NCBI GenBank assembly: GCA_045633415.1
Contig: JAZQYH010000015.1
Span: 1 to 13,944 of the forward strand
Source of the DNA: RGIG3102 sp045633415
GTDB taxonomy: Bacteria; Bacillota; Clostridia; Oscillospirales; Ruminococcaceae
Direction of reading: 5' to 3'
DNA length: 13,944 nt
Shown: positions 5,624-12,258 of the stretch, one piece after another
Numbering within the stretch: the stretch's first letter is position 1
How the letters are laid out: every line of letters starts with the position of its first letter
Notes under the pieces: generated by a model
What the model saw: only the letters and a program-made list of their open reading frames with translations
Databases searched by the model: none
Told to the model about the DNA's origin: nothing
Position numbers and translations under genes: made by a program

Positions 5624-7873
5624 ATGAGAAAAATATTAAATTTTAATTCCAAATGGGCATTTTCCAGCGAAACAAAGGAAGTACCACAGTCCCTCCCTAA
5701 AAACTGGGTGTGGGTAAACCTGCCTCATACCTGGAATAACATAGACGGTCTTGATGGTGACAACGACTACTATCGTGGTACTTGTCTGTATGCAAAAACT
5801 GTTGATAAATCTGAATTTCTGCCAACAGCAGACAGATATTTCCTTGAATTTCAGGGTGCAAACTCTTCTGCAGATCTTTATGTAAACGGCAAACACCTTG
5901 CTCATCACGACGGCGGTTACTCCACATGGCGTGTTGATGTAACAGAAGAATTCAAAGCTGTTGTAACACCTCTTGTTGTGGTTGCTGTAGATAATTCTCC
6001 AAACAACAGAGTTTATCCACAGATGGCAGACTTTACTTTCTATGGTGGTCTGTACAGAGATGTAAACATTATCTGTACAAACGAAAGTCACTTTGACCTT
6101 GAATTTTATGGCGGTCCTGGTATCAAGGTTACACCTAAAATTGAAGGCAAAGACGCAGATGTTGAAATTGAAGTATTTGTAAAAAATCCGCTTGAAAACC
6201 AGAAACTGGTTTATACAGTTAAAAAAGCATGTGGCTGTGTCGTAGAAGAAAAAGAAGTGCCTGTTGCAGATACAAAAGTAAATGTAAAAATTGAAAATGT
6301 ACACCTGTGGCATGGTGTAAAAGACCCATATCTCTACACTGCAGAAGTTAAACTTGTAAATGATGAAGGCGAAGTAGACGCTGTGGCCACAAGATTTGGT
6401 TGCCGCACATTTGCTATCGACCCAGACGAAGGCTTTATCCTCAATGGTGAAAGCTATCCACTGCGTGGTGTTTCACGCCATCAGGACAGATGGGGCAAAG
6501 GTAACGCTCTTTCCAAAGAAGACCATATCGAAGATATGGAACTTATCTGTGAAATGGGTGCAAACACAATTCGTCTTGCACACTATCAGCACGACCAGTT
6601 CTTCTACGACCTGTGTGACGAAAAAGGTATGGCTATCTGGGCTGAAATCCCATATATCTCCAAACACATGCCTACAGGCCGTGAAAATACAATCAGCCAG
6701 ATGAAAGAACTTCTGGCACAGAATTACAACCATCCATCAGTTGTGGTATGGGGTCTGTCCAACGAAATTTCCATCAATGGTGGCGACGCTGACCTTATTG
6801 AAAACCATGTTATCCTCAATGACCTGTGTCACGAATGGGACCCAACACGTCTTACAACTATTGCGTGTGTTTCTATGACACCAATCGATGACCCATATAT
6901 TAAAGTTCCTGATGTTGTTTCCTACAACCACTACTTCGGCTGGTATGGCGGCGACACATCAATGAATGGTCCTTGGCTTGATAACTTCCACAAAGTTAAC
7001 CCACAGATTCCAATCGGTGTATCTGAATACGGCTGTGAAGCACTTAACTGGCATACATCCGACCCACGTCAGGGTGACTACACAGAAGAATATCAGGCTT
7101 ACTACCACGAAGAACTTATCAAACAATTGTTCAGCCGCAAATATATCTGGGCTACACATGTTTGGAATATGTTCGACTTTGGTGCTGACGGCAGAAACGA
7201 AGGCGGCGAAAACGGACAGAACCACAAAGGTCTTGTAACTATCGACCGCAAATACAAAAAAGACTCTTTCTATGCATACAAAGCATGGCTGTCTGACGAC
7301 CCATTTGTACACATCTGTGGCAAACGTTATGTTGACAGGGTAGAGGATGTAACAAAAGTTACAGTATACTCCAACCAGCCAGAAGTTGAACTGTTTGCAA
7401 ATGGTGTTTCTCTTGGTAAACAGACAAGTGATGTTCATTTCTTCTATTTTGAAGTACCTAACAAAGATGTAACAAAACTTAAAGCTGTTGCTGGTGAATG
7501 TGTTGATTACAGCGAAATTAAGAAAGTTGCTGAATTCAATCAGGATTATCTGCTGAAAGAAAAAGGCGCAGTTCTCAACTGGTTTGATGTAACTGAAATC
7601 GATGGCTACTTCTCAATCAACGATAAATTCTCTGATGTAAAAGCAAATCCAGAAGGTCTTGAAGTATTTATGGAATTGGTAGATGCATCAATGTCTTGCA
7701 CATCTGAAGAAACAAAGAAAGATACTCTTGCTATGATGTCTGGCCCAATGTCAGAAATGCTGGGTGGCTTTACAGTTCTTCGCATGACATCAATTCTGGG
7801 TACAATGGGTGCTGTATTTACAAAGGAAATCCTCCTTACCGCAAACGAAAAACTCAACAAAATCGAAAAATAA
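5624..7873 (+). CDS. Glycoside hydrolase family 2 enzyme, probable cytosolic beta-glucuronidase (beta-galactosidase-like sequence)
   Basis: A 749-aa retaining beta-glycosidase. The order is an N-terminal sugar-binding jelly-roll (about 1-155), an immunoglobulin-like GH2 domain (about 160-260) and a TIM barrel (about 262-560). The barrel has the GH2 signature RGVSRHQDRWG (281-291), acid/base E381 in WGLSNEIS and nucleophile E468 in GVSEYGCE. N533-x-K535 in GQNHKGLVT aligns with the Asn-x-Lys pair that contacts the glucuronate carboxylate in E. coli GusA, but many GH2 beta-galactosidases share a similar NxKG stretch, so it is not decisive. The region matching GusA loop 1 is very short (residues 343-352), a no-loop form. 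Beyond the barrel is a beta domain (about 575-625), then a Met-rich, mostly helical tail (about 640-749) that I cannot assign. No signal peptide is seen. Operon context favours glucuronides; a beta-galactosidase or galacturonidase remains possible. Confidence 0.85.
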   Translation: MRKILNFNSKWAFSSETKEVPQSLPKNWVWVNLPHTWNNIDGLDGDNDYYRGTCLYAKTVDKSEFLPTADRYFLEFQGANSSADLYVNGKHLAHHDGGYSTWRVDVTEEFKAVVTPLVVVAVDNSPNNRVYPQMADFTFYGGLYRDVNIICTNESHFDLEFYGGPGIKVTPKIEGKDADVEIEVFVKNPLENQKLVYTVKKACGCVVEEKEVPVADTKVNVKIENVHLWHGVKDPYLYTAEVKLVNDEGEVDAVATRFGCRTFAIDPDEGFILNGESYPLRGVSRHQDRWGKGNALSKEDHIEDMELICEMGANTIRLAHYQHDQFFYDLCDEKGMAIWAEIPYISKHMPTGRENTISQMKELLAQNYNHPSVVVWGLSNEISINGGDADLIENHVILNDLCHEWDPTRLTTIACVSMTPIDDPYIKVPDVVSYNHYFGWYGGDTSMNGPWLDNFHKVNPQIPIGVSEYGCEALNWHTSDPRQGDYTEEYQAYYHEELIKQLFSRKYIWATHVWNMFDFGADGRNEGGENGQNHKGLVTIDRKYKKDSFYAYKAWLSDDPFVHICGKRYVDRVEDVTKVTVYSNQPEVELFANGVSLGKQTSDVHFFYFEVPNKDVTKLKAVAGECVDYSEIKKVAEFNQDYLLKEKGAVLNWFDVTEIDGYFSINDKFSDVKANPEGLEVFMELVDASMSCTSEETKKDTLAMMSGPMSEMLGGFTVLRMTSILGTMGAVFTKEILLTANEKLNKIEK

Positions 7874-7890
7874 TTTACAGAGGTGTTCTT

Positions 7891-9291
7891 ATGAAACCTT
7901 TTATGGATAAAGATTTCCTGCTGGATAATGATGTGGCAAAACATCTTTTCCACGATTATGCAGACAAAATGCCTATCGTGGACTATCACTGCCACCTTTC
8001 TCCAAAAGAAATTTATGAAGATGCAAAATTTGACAACATCACACAGGTATGGCTTGGTGGCGATCATTATAAATGGCGCCAGATGCGTTCCAATGGTGTA
8101 GAAGAAAAATATGTAACAGGCGATGCCAGCGACAGAGAAAAGTTCCAGAAATGGGCAGAAACTCTGGAAATGGCAATTGGCAACCCTCTGTATCACTGGA
8201 GTCATCTTGAACTTCAGAGATACTTTGGCTACACAGGTCATCTCTGTGGTGAAACAGCACAGGAAGTATGGGATATTGCCAATGCAAAACTGGCAGAGGA
8301 AGGCATGTCTGCACGTGGTCTTATCAAACAGTCCAATGTAACTGTACTGTGCACAACAGACGACCCAATTGACAGCCTTGAATGGCACGCAAAAATTGCA
8401 CAGGACGAAACATTTGATGTAAAAGTTCTGCCAACTTGGCGCCCAGACAAAGCTGTTGCGATTGAAAAGCCGGATTATCTTGACTATATTGTAAAACTTG
8501 GCGATGCAGCGGGTATTGAAATCGAATGTATCAACTGTCTTAAAAAAGCTCTGTATAACAGAATTGACCATTTTGAACGGCACGGCTGTAAAGTATCAGA
8601 CCACGGTCTTGATTACGTAATGTTCTACCCAGCAGACAAAAAAGAAGCTAATGCAATTTTCAGAAGACGTCTTGCAGGTGAAGAGCTTACACAGGAAGAA
8701 ATTCTTAAGTTCAAAACTTATGTACTACTTCTTCTCGGAGAAAAATACCGGGAAAAAGGCTGGGTAATGCAGATGCACTTTGGTGTGCGCCGCGACCTTA
8801 ACAAAAAAATCTTTGCGGCTCTTGGTCCAGACGCTGGTATCGACAGTATCAATGATAATATTCCAGCTGGTCAGATGGCACTGTTCCTCAATGCCCTTGC
8901 AGAAAAAGATGCACTTCCAAAAACTATTCTTTACTCACTGAATCCTAATGACAATGCCGCTATCGGTACAATTATGGGCGCATTCCAGGATTCTACATGT
9001 GTTGGCAAAATCCAGCACGGCAGTGCATGGTGGTTCAATGACAATAAAACTGGTATGATTGACCAGATGATATCTCTGGCAAATCTCGGTCTGCTGGGCA
9101 ACTTTGTTGGTATGCTTACAGACAGCCGCAGTTTCCTGTCTTACACACGTCACGAATATTTCCGTCGCATTCTGTGCAATCTTATTGGCACTTGGGTAGA
9201 TAACGGAGAATATCCAAACGATGATAAAATCCTCAAGAAAATTGTTGAAGGTATCTCTTACAACAATGCAATGAGATATTTTGGCTTTTAA
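7891..9291 (+). CDS. uxaC: Glucuronate (uronate) isomerase UxaC
   Basis: Cytosolic isomerase converting D-glucuronate to D-fructuronate; the family also acts on galacturonate to tagaturonate. At 466 aa it is full length for the family. The amidohydrolase-like HxH metal motif is present as DYHCHLSP (H33, H35) after the typical N-terminal stretch KPFMDKDFLL. Other family blocks are RPDKAV, MHFGVRRD, YSLNPNDN and TDSRSFLSYTRHEYFRR near the C-terminus. The start is supported by AGAGGTG 8-9 nt before the ATG. It begins 17 bp after the GH2 stop, so the hydrolase that would release glucuronate and the enzyme that first uses it are adjacent. With only UxuA and UxuB downstream and no UxaA or UxaB, the operon is set up for the glucuronate branch. 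Confidence 0.97.
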   Translation: MKPFMDKDFLLDNDVAKHLFHDYADKMPIVDYHCHLSPKEIYEDAKFDNITQVWLGGDHYKWRQMRSNGVEEKYVTGDASDREKFQKWAETLEMAIGNPLYHWSHLELQRYFGYTGHLCGETAQEVWDIANAKLAEEGMSARGLIKQSNVTVLCTTDDPIDSLEWHAKIAQDETFDVKVLPTWRPDKAVAIEKPDYLDYIVKLGDAAGIEIECINCLKKALYNRIDHFERHGCKVSDHGLDYVMFYPADKKEANAIFRRRLAGEELTQEEILKFKTYVLLLLGEKYREKGWVMQMHFGVRRDLNKKIFAALGPDAGIDSINDNIPAGQMALFLNALAEKDALPKTILYSLNPNDNAAIGTIMGAFQDSTCVGKIQHGSAWWFNDNKTGMIDQMISLANLGLLGNFVGMLTDSRSFLSYTRHEYFRRILCNLIGTWVDNGEYPNDDKILKKIVEGISYNNAMRYFGF

Positions 9292-9310
9292 GTTATAGGA
9301 GAATTAAGAA

Positions 9311-9952
9311 ATGAAAAAATCAGAAGTAATTCTTGAACTGAAAAAACAGGGTGTTGTAGCTGTTATCCGTGGCGAAAGTTTTGAAGAAGGTGTAAACATT
9401 TCCAAAGCTTGTATCGCTGGTGGTCTTAAAGCTATCGAAATGGCATATACAAACTCTGCAGCTTCAGATATTATCAAAGAACTGTGCGAAATGTATAAAG
9501 ACGATAAAGAAGTTCTTATCGGCGCAGGTACAGTTCTGGATGCACCAACAGCCAGAATGGCAATTCTTGCAGGTGCAAAATATATTGTTTCTCCATCATT
9601 TGATAAAGAAACAGCTGTTATGTGTAACAGATATGGTGTGCCATATCTGCCAGGCTGTATGACAATCAAAGAAATCATTACAGCTATGGAAGCAGGTAGT
9701 GAAATCGTAAAACTGTTCCCAGGTTCTGCATTTGGCCCATCATACATCGGTGCAGTAAAATCTCCACTGCCACAGGCATCTATGATGGTAACAGGCGGTG
9801 TTAACCTGAACAACCTTGACCAGTGGTTCAAAGCAGGTGTTGATGCAATCGGTGTAGGTGGCGAACTTAACAAACTTGGCGCACAGGGCAAATGGGATGA
9901 AATCACAGAAGTAGCTGGTCAGTATGTGGCAAAAGCTAAAGAGGTGAGATAA
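9311..9952 (+). CDS. eda: 2-keto-3-deoxy-6-phosphogluconate (KDPG) aldolase
   Basis: Class I aldolase of 213 aa that splits KDPG into pyruvate and glyceraldehyde-3-phosphate, the last step of the route. The Schiff-base lysine is K134 in EIVKLFPG. Supporting residues include R20 in AVIRGE, the catalytic-type E43 in AIEMAYTN, GAGTV at 71-75 and the phosphate-binding TGGV at 161-164. The E. coli LRT stretch after the glutamate is replaced by AYTN, a change seen in other Gram-positive members as I recall. The ribosome site AGGAG lies about 10 nt before the ATG, and the gene starts 19 bp after uxaC. Its TAA stop shares one base with the kdgK ATG (TAATG). Activity on related keto-deoxy phosphosugars cannot be excluded. 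Confidence 0.95.
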   Translation: MKKSEVILELKKQGVVAVIRGESFEEGVNISKACIAGGLKAIEMAYTNSAASDIIKELCEMYKDDKEVLIGAGTVLDAPTARMAILAGAKYIVSPSFDKETAVMCNRYGVPYLPGCMTIKEIITAMEAGSEIVKLFPGSAFGPSYIGAVKSPLPQASMMVTGGVNLNNLDQWFKAGVDAIGVGGELNKLGAQGKWDEITEVAGQYVAKAKEVR

Positions 9953-10950
9953 TGAAAATCTTATGTATGGGCGAAACTCTGCTTCGCTATTCTACATCAA
10001 AAGGGCATCGTTTTGCCGACCTTGATTTTGCTGTACACGTAGGTGGCAGTGAAACAAATATTGCAGTATCACTGGCACAGTTTGGTCTTGATACAAAAAT
10101 GCTTACAAAACTGCCAGATAACGCTATCGGTGATGCAGTTGTTGCATTTATGAGAAAACTGGGTGTAGACACATCTCCAATTCTTCGTAACAATATGCGT
10201 ATGGGTGCTTATTTCCTTGAAGGTGGCAGTGGCAACAGAACAAGTCAGGTTATTTACGACCGTGCTTACAGCGCAATGACATCTTTCACACTGGAAGATG
10301 TAGTACTGGATAAACTCTTTGATGGCGTGGATGTTTTTGTTGTAAGTGGTATCACAGCAGCACTTAACGAAAATCTAAAAAATGCAGTTGTTGAAATGCT
10401 GAAATACTGTAAAGAACACGGTATCACAACAATTTACGATAACAACTATCGTGCAAAACTGTGGACTGTTGAGCGGGCTGGTAAAGCATTCAAAGAAATT
10501 CTGCCATATGTGGATATCCTTTCCGCTGGTTATCTTGATGCACAGAACTTCCTTGGTCTTTCCAGTGAAAGTGAAGATTTTGAAACAATGCTGGCTGATA
10601 TGTACAGACAGATGAAAGAATTGTATCCAAATCTTAAATACATGACATCAACTCGCAGAGAAATCATTTCCACATCTGTAAATAATCTTACAGGTTATCT
10701 CTATACAGATAAACTTATCGCTTCCAAAACATATCATATCGATGATATCGTAGACAGAGTAGGTGGTGGAGATGCATATATCTCAGGTCTTATCTATGGT
10801 ATTCTTACAGAAAGAGAACCACAGGAAGCTCTGGAATTTGCTTGCTGTGCATCCGTACTTAAGCATACTATCCATGGCGATGCAAACCTGTTCAGTGTAA
10901 AAGAAATTGATAACTTTATGCAGTCAGGCGTATCCAGAATCAACAGATAA
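9952..10950 (+). CDS. kdgK: 2-keto-3-deoxygluconate kinase (PfkB family)
   Basis: Cytosolic sugar kinase of 332 aa that phosphorylates KDG to KDPG with ATP, linking UxuA to Eda. The PfkB/ribokinase signatures are present: the N-terminal GGSETNIAVSLAQFG block (31-45) and the C-terminal DRVGGGDAYISG (268-279) with catalytic base D274. The usual anion-hole GAGD reads GGGD here, a conservative change. DNNYRAKLW (163-171) matches the substrate and ATP region of KDG kinases. GAGGTGAG lies just upstream of the ATG inside the end of eda, and the two genes overlap by one base, which suggests coupling. It is the last gene of the operon, followed directly by a terminator. PfkB enzymes vary in substrate, but the pathway context makes KDG kinase the clear choice. 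Confidence 0.94.
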   Translation: MKILCMGETLLRYSTSKGHRFADLDFAVHVGGSETNIAVSLAQFGLDTKMLTKLPDNAIGDAVVAFMRKLGVDTSPILRNNMRMGAYFLEGGSGNRTSQVIYDRAYSAMTSFTLEDVVLDKLFDGVDVFVVSGITAALNENLKNAVVEMLKYCKEHGITTIYDNNYRAKLWTVERAGKAFKEILPYVDILSAGYLDAQNFLGLSSESEDFETMLADMYRQMKELYPNLKYMTSTRREIISTSVNNLTGYLYTDKLIASKTYHIDDIVDRVGGGDAYISGLIYGILTEREPQEALEFACCASVLKHTIHGDANLFSVKEIDNFMQSGVSRINR

Positions 10951-10956
10951 ATTATA

Positions 10957-10990
10957 AAGGCCGGCAATATACCGGCCTTAATTTATATTT
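10957..10990 (+). terminator. Terminator of the glucuronate operon
   Basis: AAGGCCGG / CCGGCCTT form an 8-bp GC-rich stem around a CAATATA loop, followed by AATTTATATTTT. It starts 7 nt after the kdgK stop. The T-run is interrupted, so termination may be partial. Confidence 0.75.
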
Positions 10991-11019
10991 TGTTTCGACA
11001 GTTCGCAATCTTTTTTCCC

Positions 11020-11048
11020 TTGACAATAAAATATAAATAAAGTAATAT
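11020..11048 (+). promoter_or_regulatory. Predicted sigma-A promoter for smpB
   Basis: Consensus TTGACA (11020-11025), a 17-nt spacer and TAATAT (11043-11048). Transcription would start near 11055, about 38 nt before the smpB ATG. Confidence 0.7.
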
Positions 11049-11092
11049 AAAAGTCCAGAGATATTATCTTAATACTTGAAAGGTGGTGAACC

Positions 11093-11545
11093 ATGGGACA
11101 GACAATTACAACAAACCGTGCCGCAAGACACGAATACTTTGTTCTTGAAACATTTGAAGCTGGTATCGAACTTTACGGTACAGAAATCAAATCTATCCGC
11201 AATGGTTCAGTAAACCTTAAAGAGTCGTGGGCAGATATCCAGAATGGTGAAGTATTCGTTTATGGTATGCACATCAGCCCATACGAAATGGGTAATATCT
11301 TTAACAGAGACCCTTTCAGAGTGCGTAAACTTTTGTTACACAGAAAAGAAATAAACAAACTTATGGGTAAAATCAAGCAGGAAGGCCTGACTTTGATTCC
11401 GTTGTCACTTTATTTCAAAAAACAGTATGTAAAAGTTGAACTTGGTCTGTGTAAAGGTAAGAAACTTTACGATAAACGTGAGTCAATGGCGAAACGTGAC
11501 GCAAAGCGTGATATAGACCGTGCACTTAAAGAAAGAAACAGATAA
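11093..11545 (+). CDS. smpB: SsrA-binding protein SmpB
   Basis: Small basic RNA-binding protein of 150 aa. It escorts tmRNA to stalled ribosomes and fills the decoding centre during trans-translation. The OB-fold core shows the family blocks RAARHEYFVLETFEAGI (11-27), GTEIKSIRNGSVNLK (30-44) and the SPYEMGN region. The lysine- and arginine-rich C-terminal tail YDKRESMAKRDAKRDIDRA is the part that enters the empty mRNA channel and becomes helical. Length is normal for the family. AAAGGTGGTGA precedes the ATG. It has its own near-consensus promoter and lies 54 bp upstream of ssrA, its RNA partner, an arrangement common in Bacillota. Confidence 0.98.
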   Translation: MGQTITTNRAARHEYFVLETFEAGIELYGTEIKSIRNGSVNLKESWADIQNGEVFVYGMHISPYEMGNIFNRDPFRVRKLLLHRKEINKLMGKIKQEGLTLIPLSLYFKKQYVKVELGLCKGKKLYDKRESMAKRDAKRDIDRALKERNR

Positions 11546-11584
11546 TTGATATTATAAAGTTACGATTGCTCTGCAACATTGTTT

Positions 11585-11590
11585 TATACA
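11585..11590 (+). promoter_or_regulatory. Possible -10 element for ssrA
   Basis: TATACA lies about 10 nt before the mature tmRNA 5' end, at the right distance for a dedicated start. The only -35 candidate (TTACGA, 11560-11565) is weak and 19 nt away. ssrA may instead be read through from smpB and processed. Confidence 0.3.
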
Positions 11591-11599
11591 CCAATACAA

Positions 11600-11945
11600 G
11601 GGGCTGTATTGGATTTCGACGGGGAGTTTGCAGCGAGAGCAGCGGGTAGTGGTGGGGCACCACTTTAAAAGCTTCACAAAAATAAACGCTAATCGTAACA
11701 CATTAGTAGCTGCTTAATTAAGTAGCCATCCTGCCCGGTTTTCTATCGGCTGGGGCCAGGGTGTCATGCAGATAGAGCACGTGAACAGGGCAAAGCTTTG
11801 AGCCCTGTCATGATTTTATGAAGCTACTGATGATGCGGCCTGTTTGTCGGCCTGCTTCAAAGGGAATGTCGTAGATAAACTACGCTCGTAGATACTGTCG
11901 TGAATAATTTTTCGGACACGGGTTCAACTCCCGTCAGCTCCACCA
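11600..11945 (+). ncRNA. ssrA: tmRNA (one-piece SsrA), tag peptide ANRNTLVAA
   Basis: Transfer-messenger RNA that rescues stalled ribosomes together with SmpB. The 5' end GGGGCTGTATTGGATTTCGACGG is the classic opening seen in tmRNAs (conserved GGGGCTG and GATTTCGACGGG). The 3' end has the tRNA-like T-arm GGTTCAACTCCC and acceptor CAGCTCC pairing with GGGGCTG, followed by an encoded CCA, giving 346 nt. The resume frame starts at GCT 11688 and runs GCT AAT CGT AAC ACA TTA GTA GCT GCT TAA (stop 11715-11717), giving ANRNTLVAA. The stop lies in a hairpin (11709-11726), as in other tmRNAs. A further stem pairs ACAGGGC (11785-11791) with GCCCTGT (11802-11808), consistent with a pseudoknot arm. The tag ends in LVAA, compatible with ClpXP-type degradation. 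Confidence 0.97.
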
Positions 11946-11950
11946 ATAAG

Positions 11951-12005
11951 AAATCCCAGTAATTTAGCGGTTTCTCGCTATTTTACTGGGATTTTTGTTG
12001 TTTTT
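11951..12005 (+). terminator. Terminator after ssrA
   Basis: AAATCCCAGTAA pairs with TTACTGGGATTT over 12 bp. The stem continues after two T-T mismatches into AGCG/CGCT and is followed by TTGTTGTTTTT. It begins 5 nt after the tmRNA CCA end. Confidence 0.9.
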
Positions 12006-12181
12006 GGGGTGGGTAGGAAATGCCTGAAAATACATTTAAAAGTTCGTCAAAAGTTCGTCAGAATAAAATCTAAAAAGTAGCCGTATATCAGTCATCATTT
12101 TTAATATCAGTAAAAGTAACAATGTGCATAATTTAGCTACATGGGAAAAATACGGCATAATTGTAAAATAATAAATCTTGA
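12006..12181 (+). other. AT-rich non-coding gap between ssrA and the LRR gene
   Basis: The stretch from the end of tmRNA to the LRR gene start exceeds 300 bp. It holds the ssrA terminator, the 11-bp tandem repeat at 12038-12059, about 120 bp of AT-rich sequence in which I see no gene or RNA, and the LRR promoter. A minus-strand frame stays open from 12218 to 12036 (about 60 codons), but it lacks a convincing ribosome site and recognisable content. Confidence 0.6.
12038..12059 (+). repeat. Perfect 11-bp tandem duplication downstream of ssrA
   Basis: AAAAGTTCGTC occurs twice with no gap (12038-12048 and 12049-12059). It lies 92 bp beyond the tmRNA 3' end. Read on the minus strand it encodes SDELLTNF before a stop, which may be chance. 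Confidence 0.8.
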
Positions 12182-12210
12182 TTGATAATATGTTTTTATA
12201 GGAGTATAAT
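12182..12210 (+). promoter_or_regulatory. Predicted sigma-A promoter for the LRR protein
   Basis: TTGATA (12182-12187), a 17-nt spacer and a perfect TATAAT (12205-12210) would start transcription near 12217, leaving a leader of about 42 nt. An ATG overlapping the -10 at 12209 is therefore upstream of the transcript and is not a gene start. Confidence 0.72.
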
Positions 12211-12258
12211 GAAGATAGCTATATCGTTAAATATAAGTATATATAAGGAGAAAAAATT

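Noticed and set aside
5636..6313. Minus-strand open frame of 225 codons inside the GH2 gene
   Set aside because: It is a mirror of the GH2 coding frame with biased composition. The plus-strand protein has clear GH2 domains.
7606..8583. Long open frame on the minus strand (325 codons) across the GH2-uxaC junction
   Set aside because: It is antisense to two well-supported genes, has cysteine- and phenylalanine-rich composition typical of mirrored codons, and has no family resemblance.
12036..12218. Minus-strand frame of about 60 codons as a gene
   Set aside because: There is no convincing start or ribosome site, it is AT-rich and low in complexity, and the resemblance to an integrase tail is too weak to call. 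Kept only as part of a finding.
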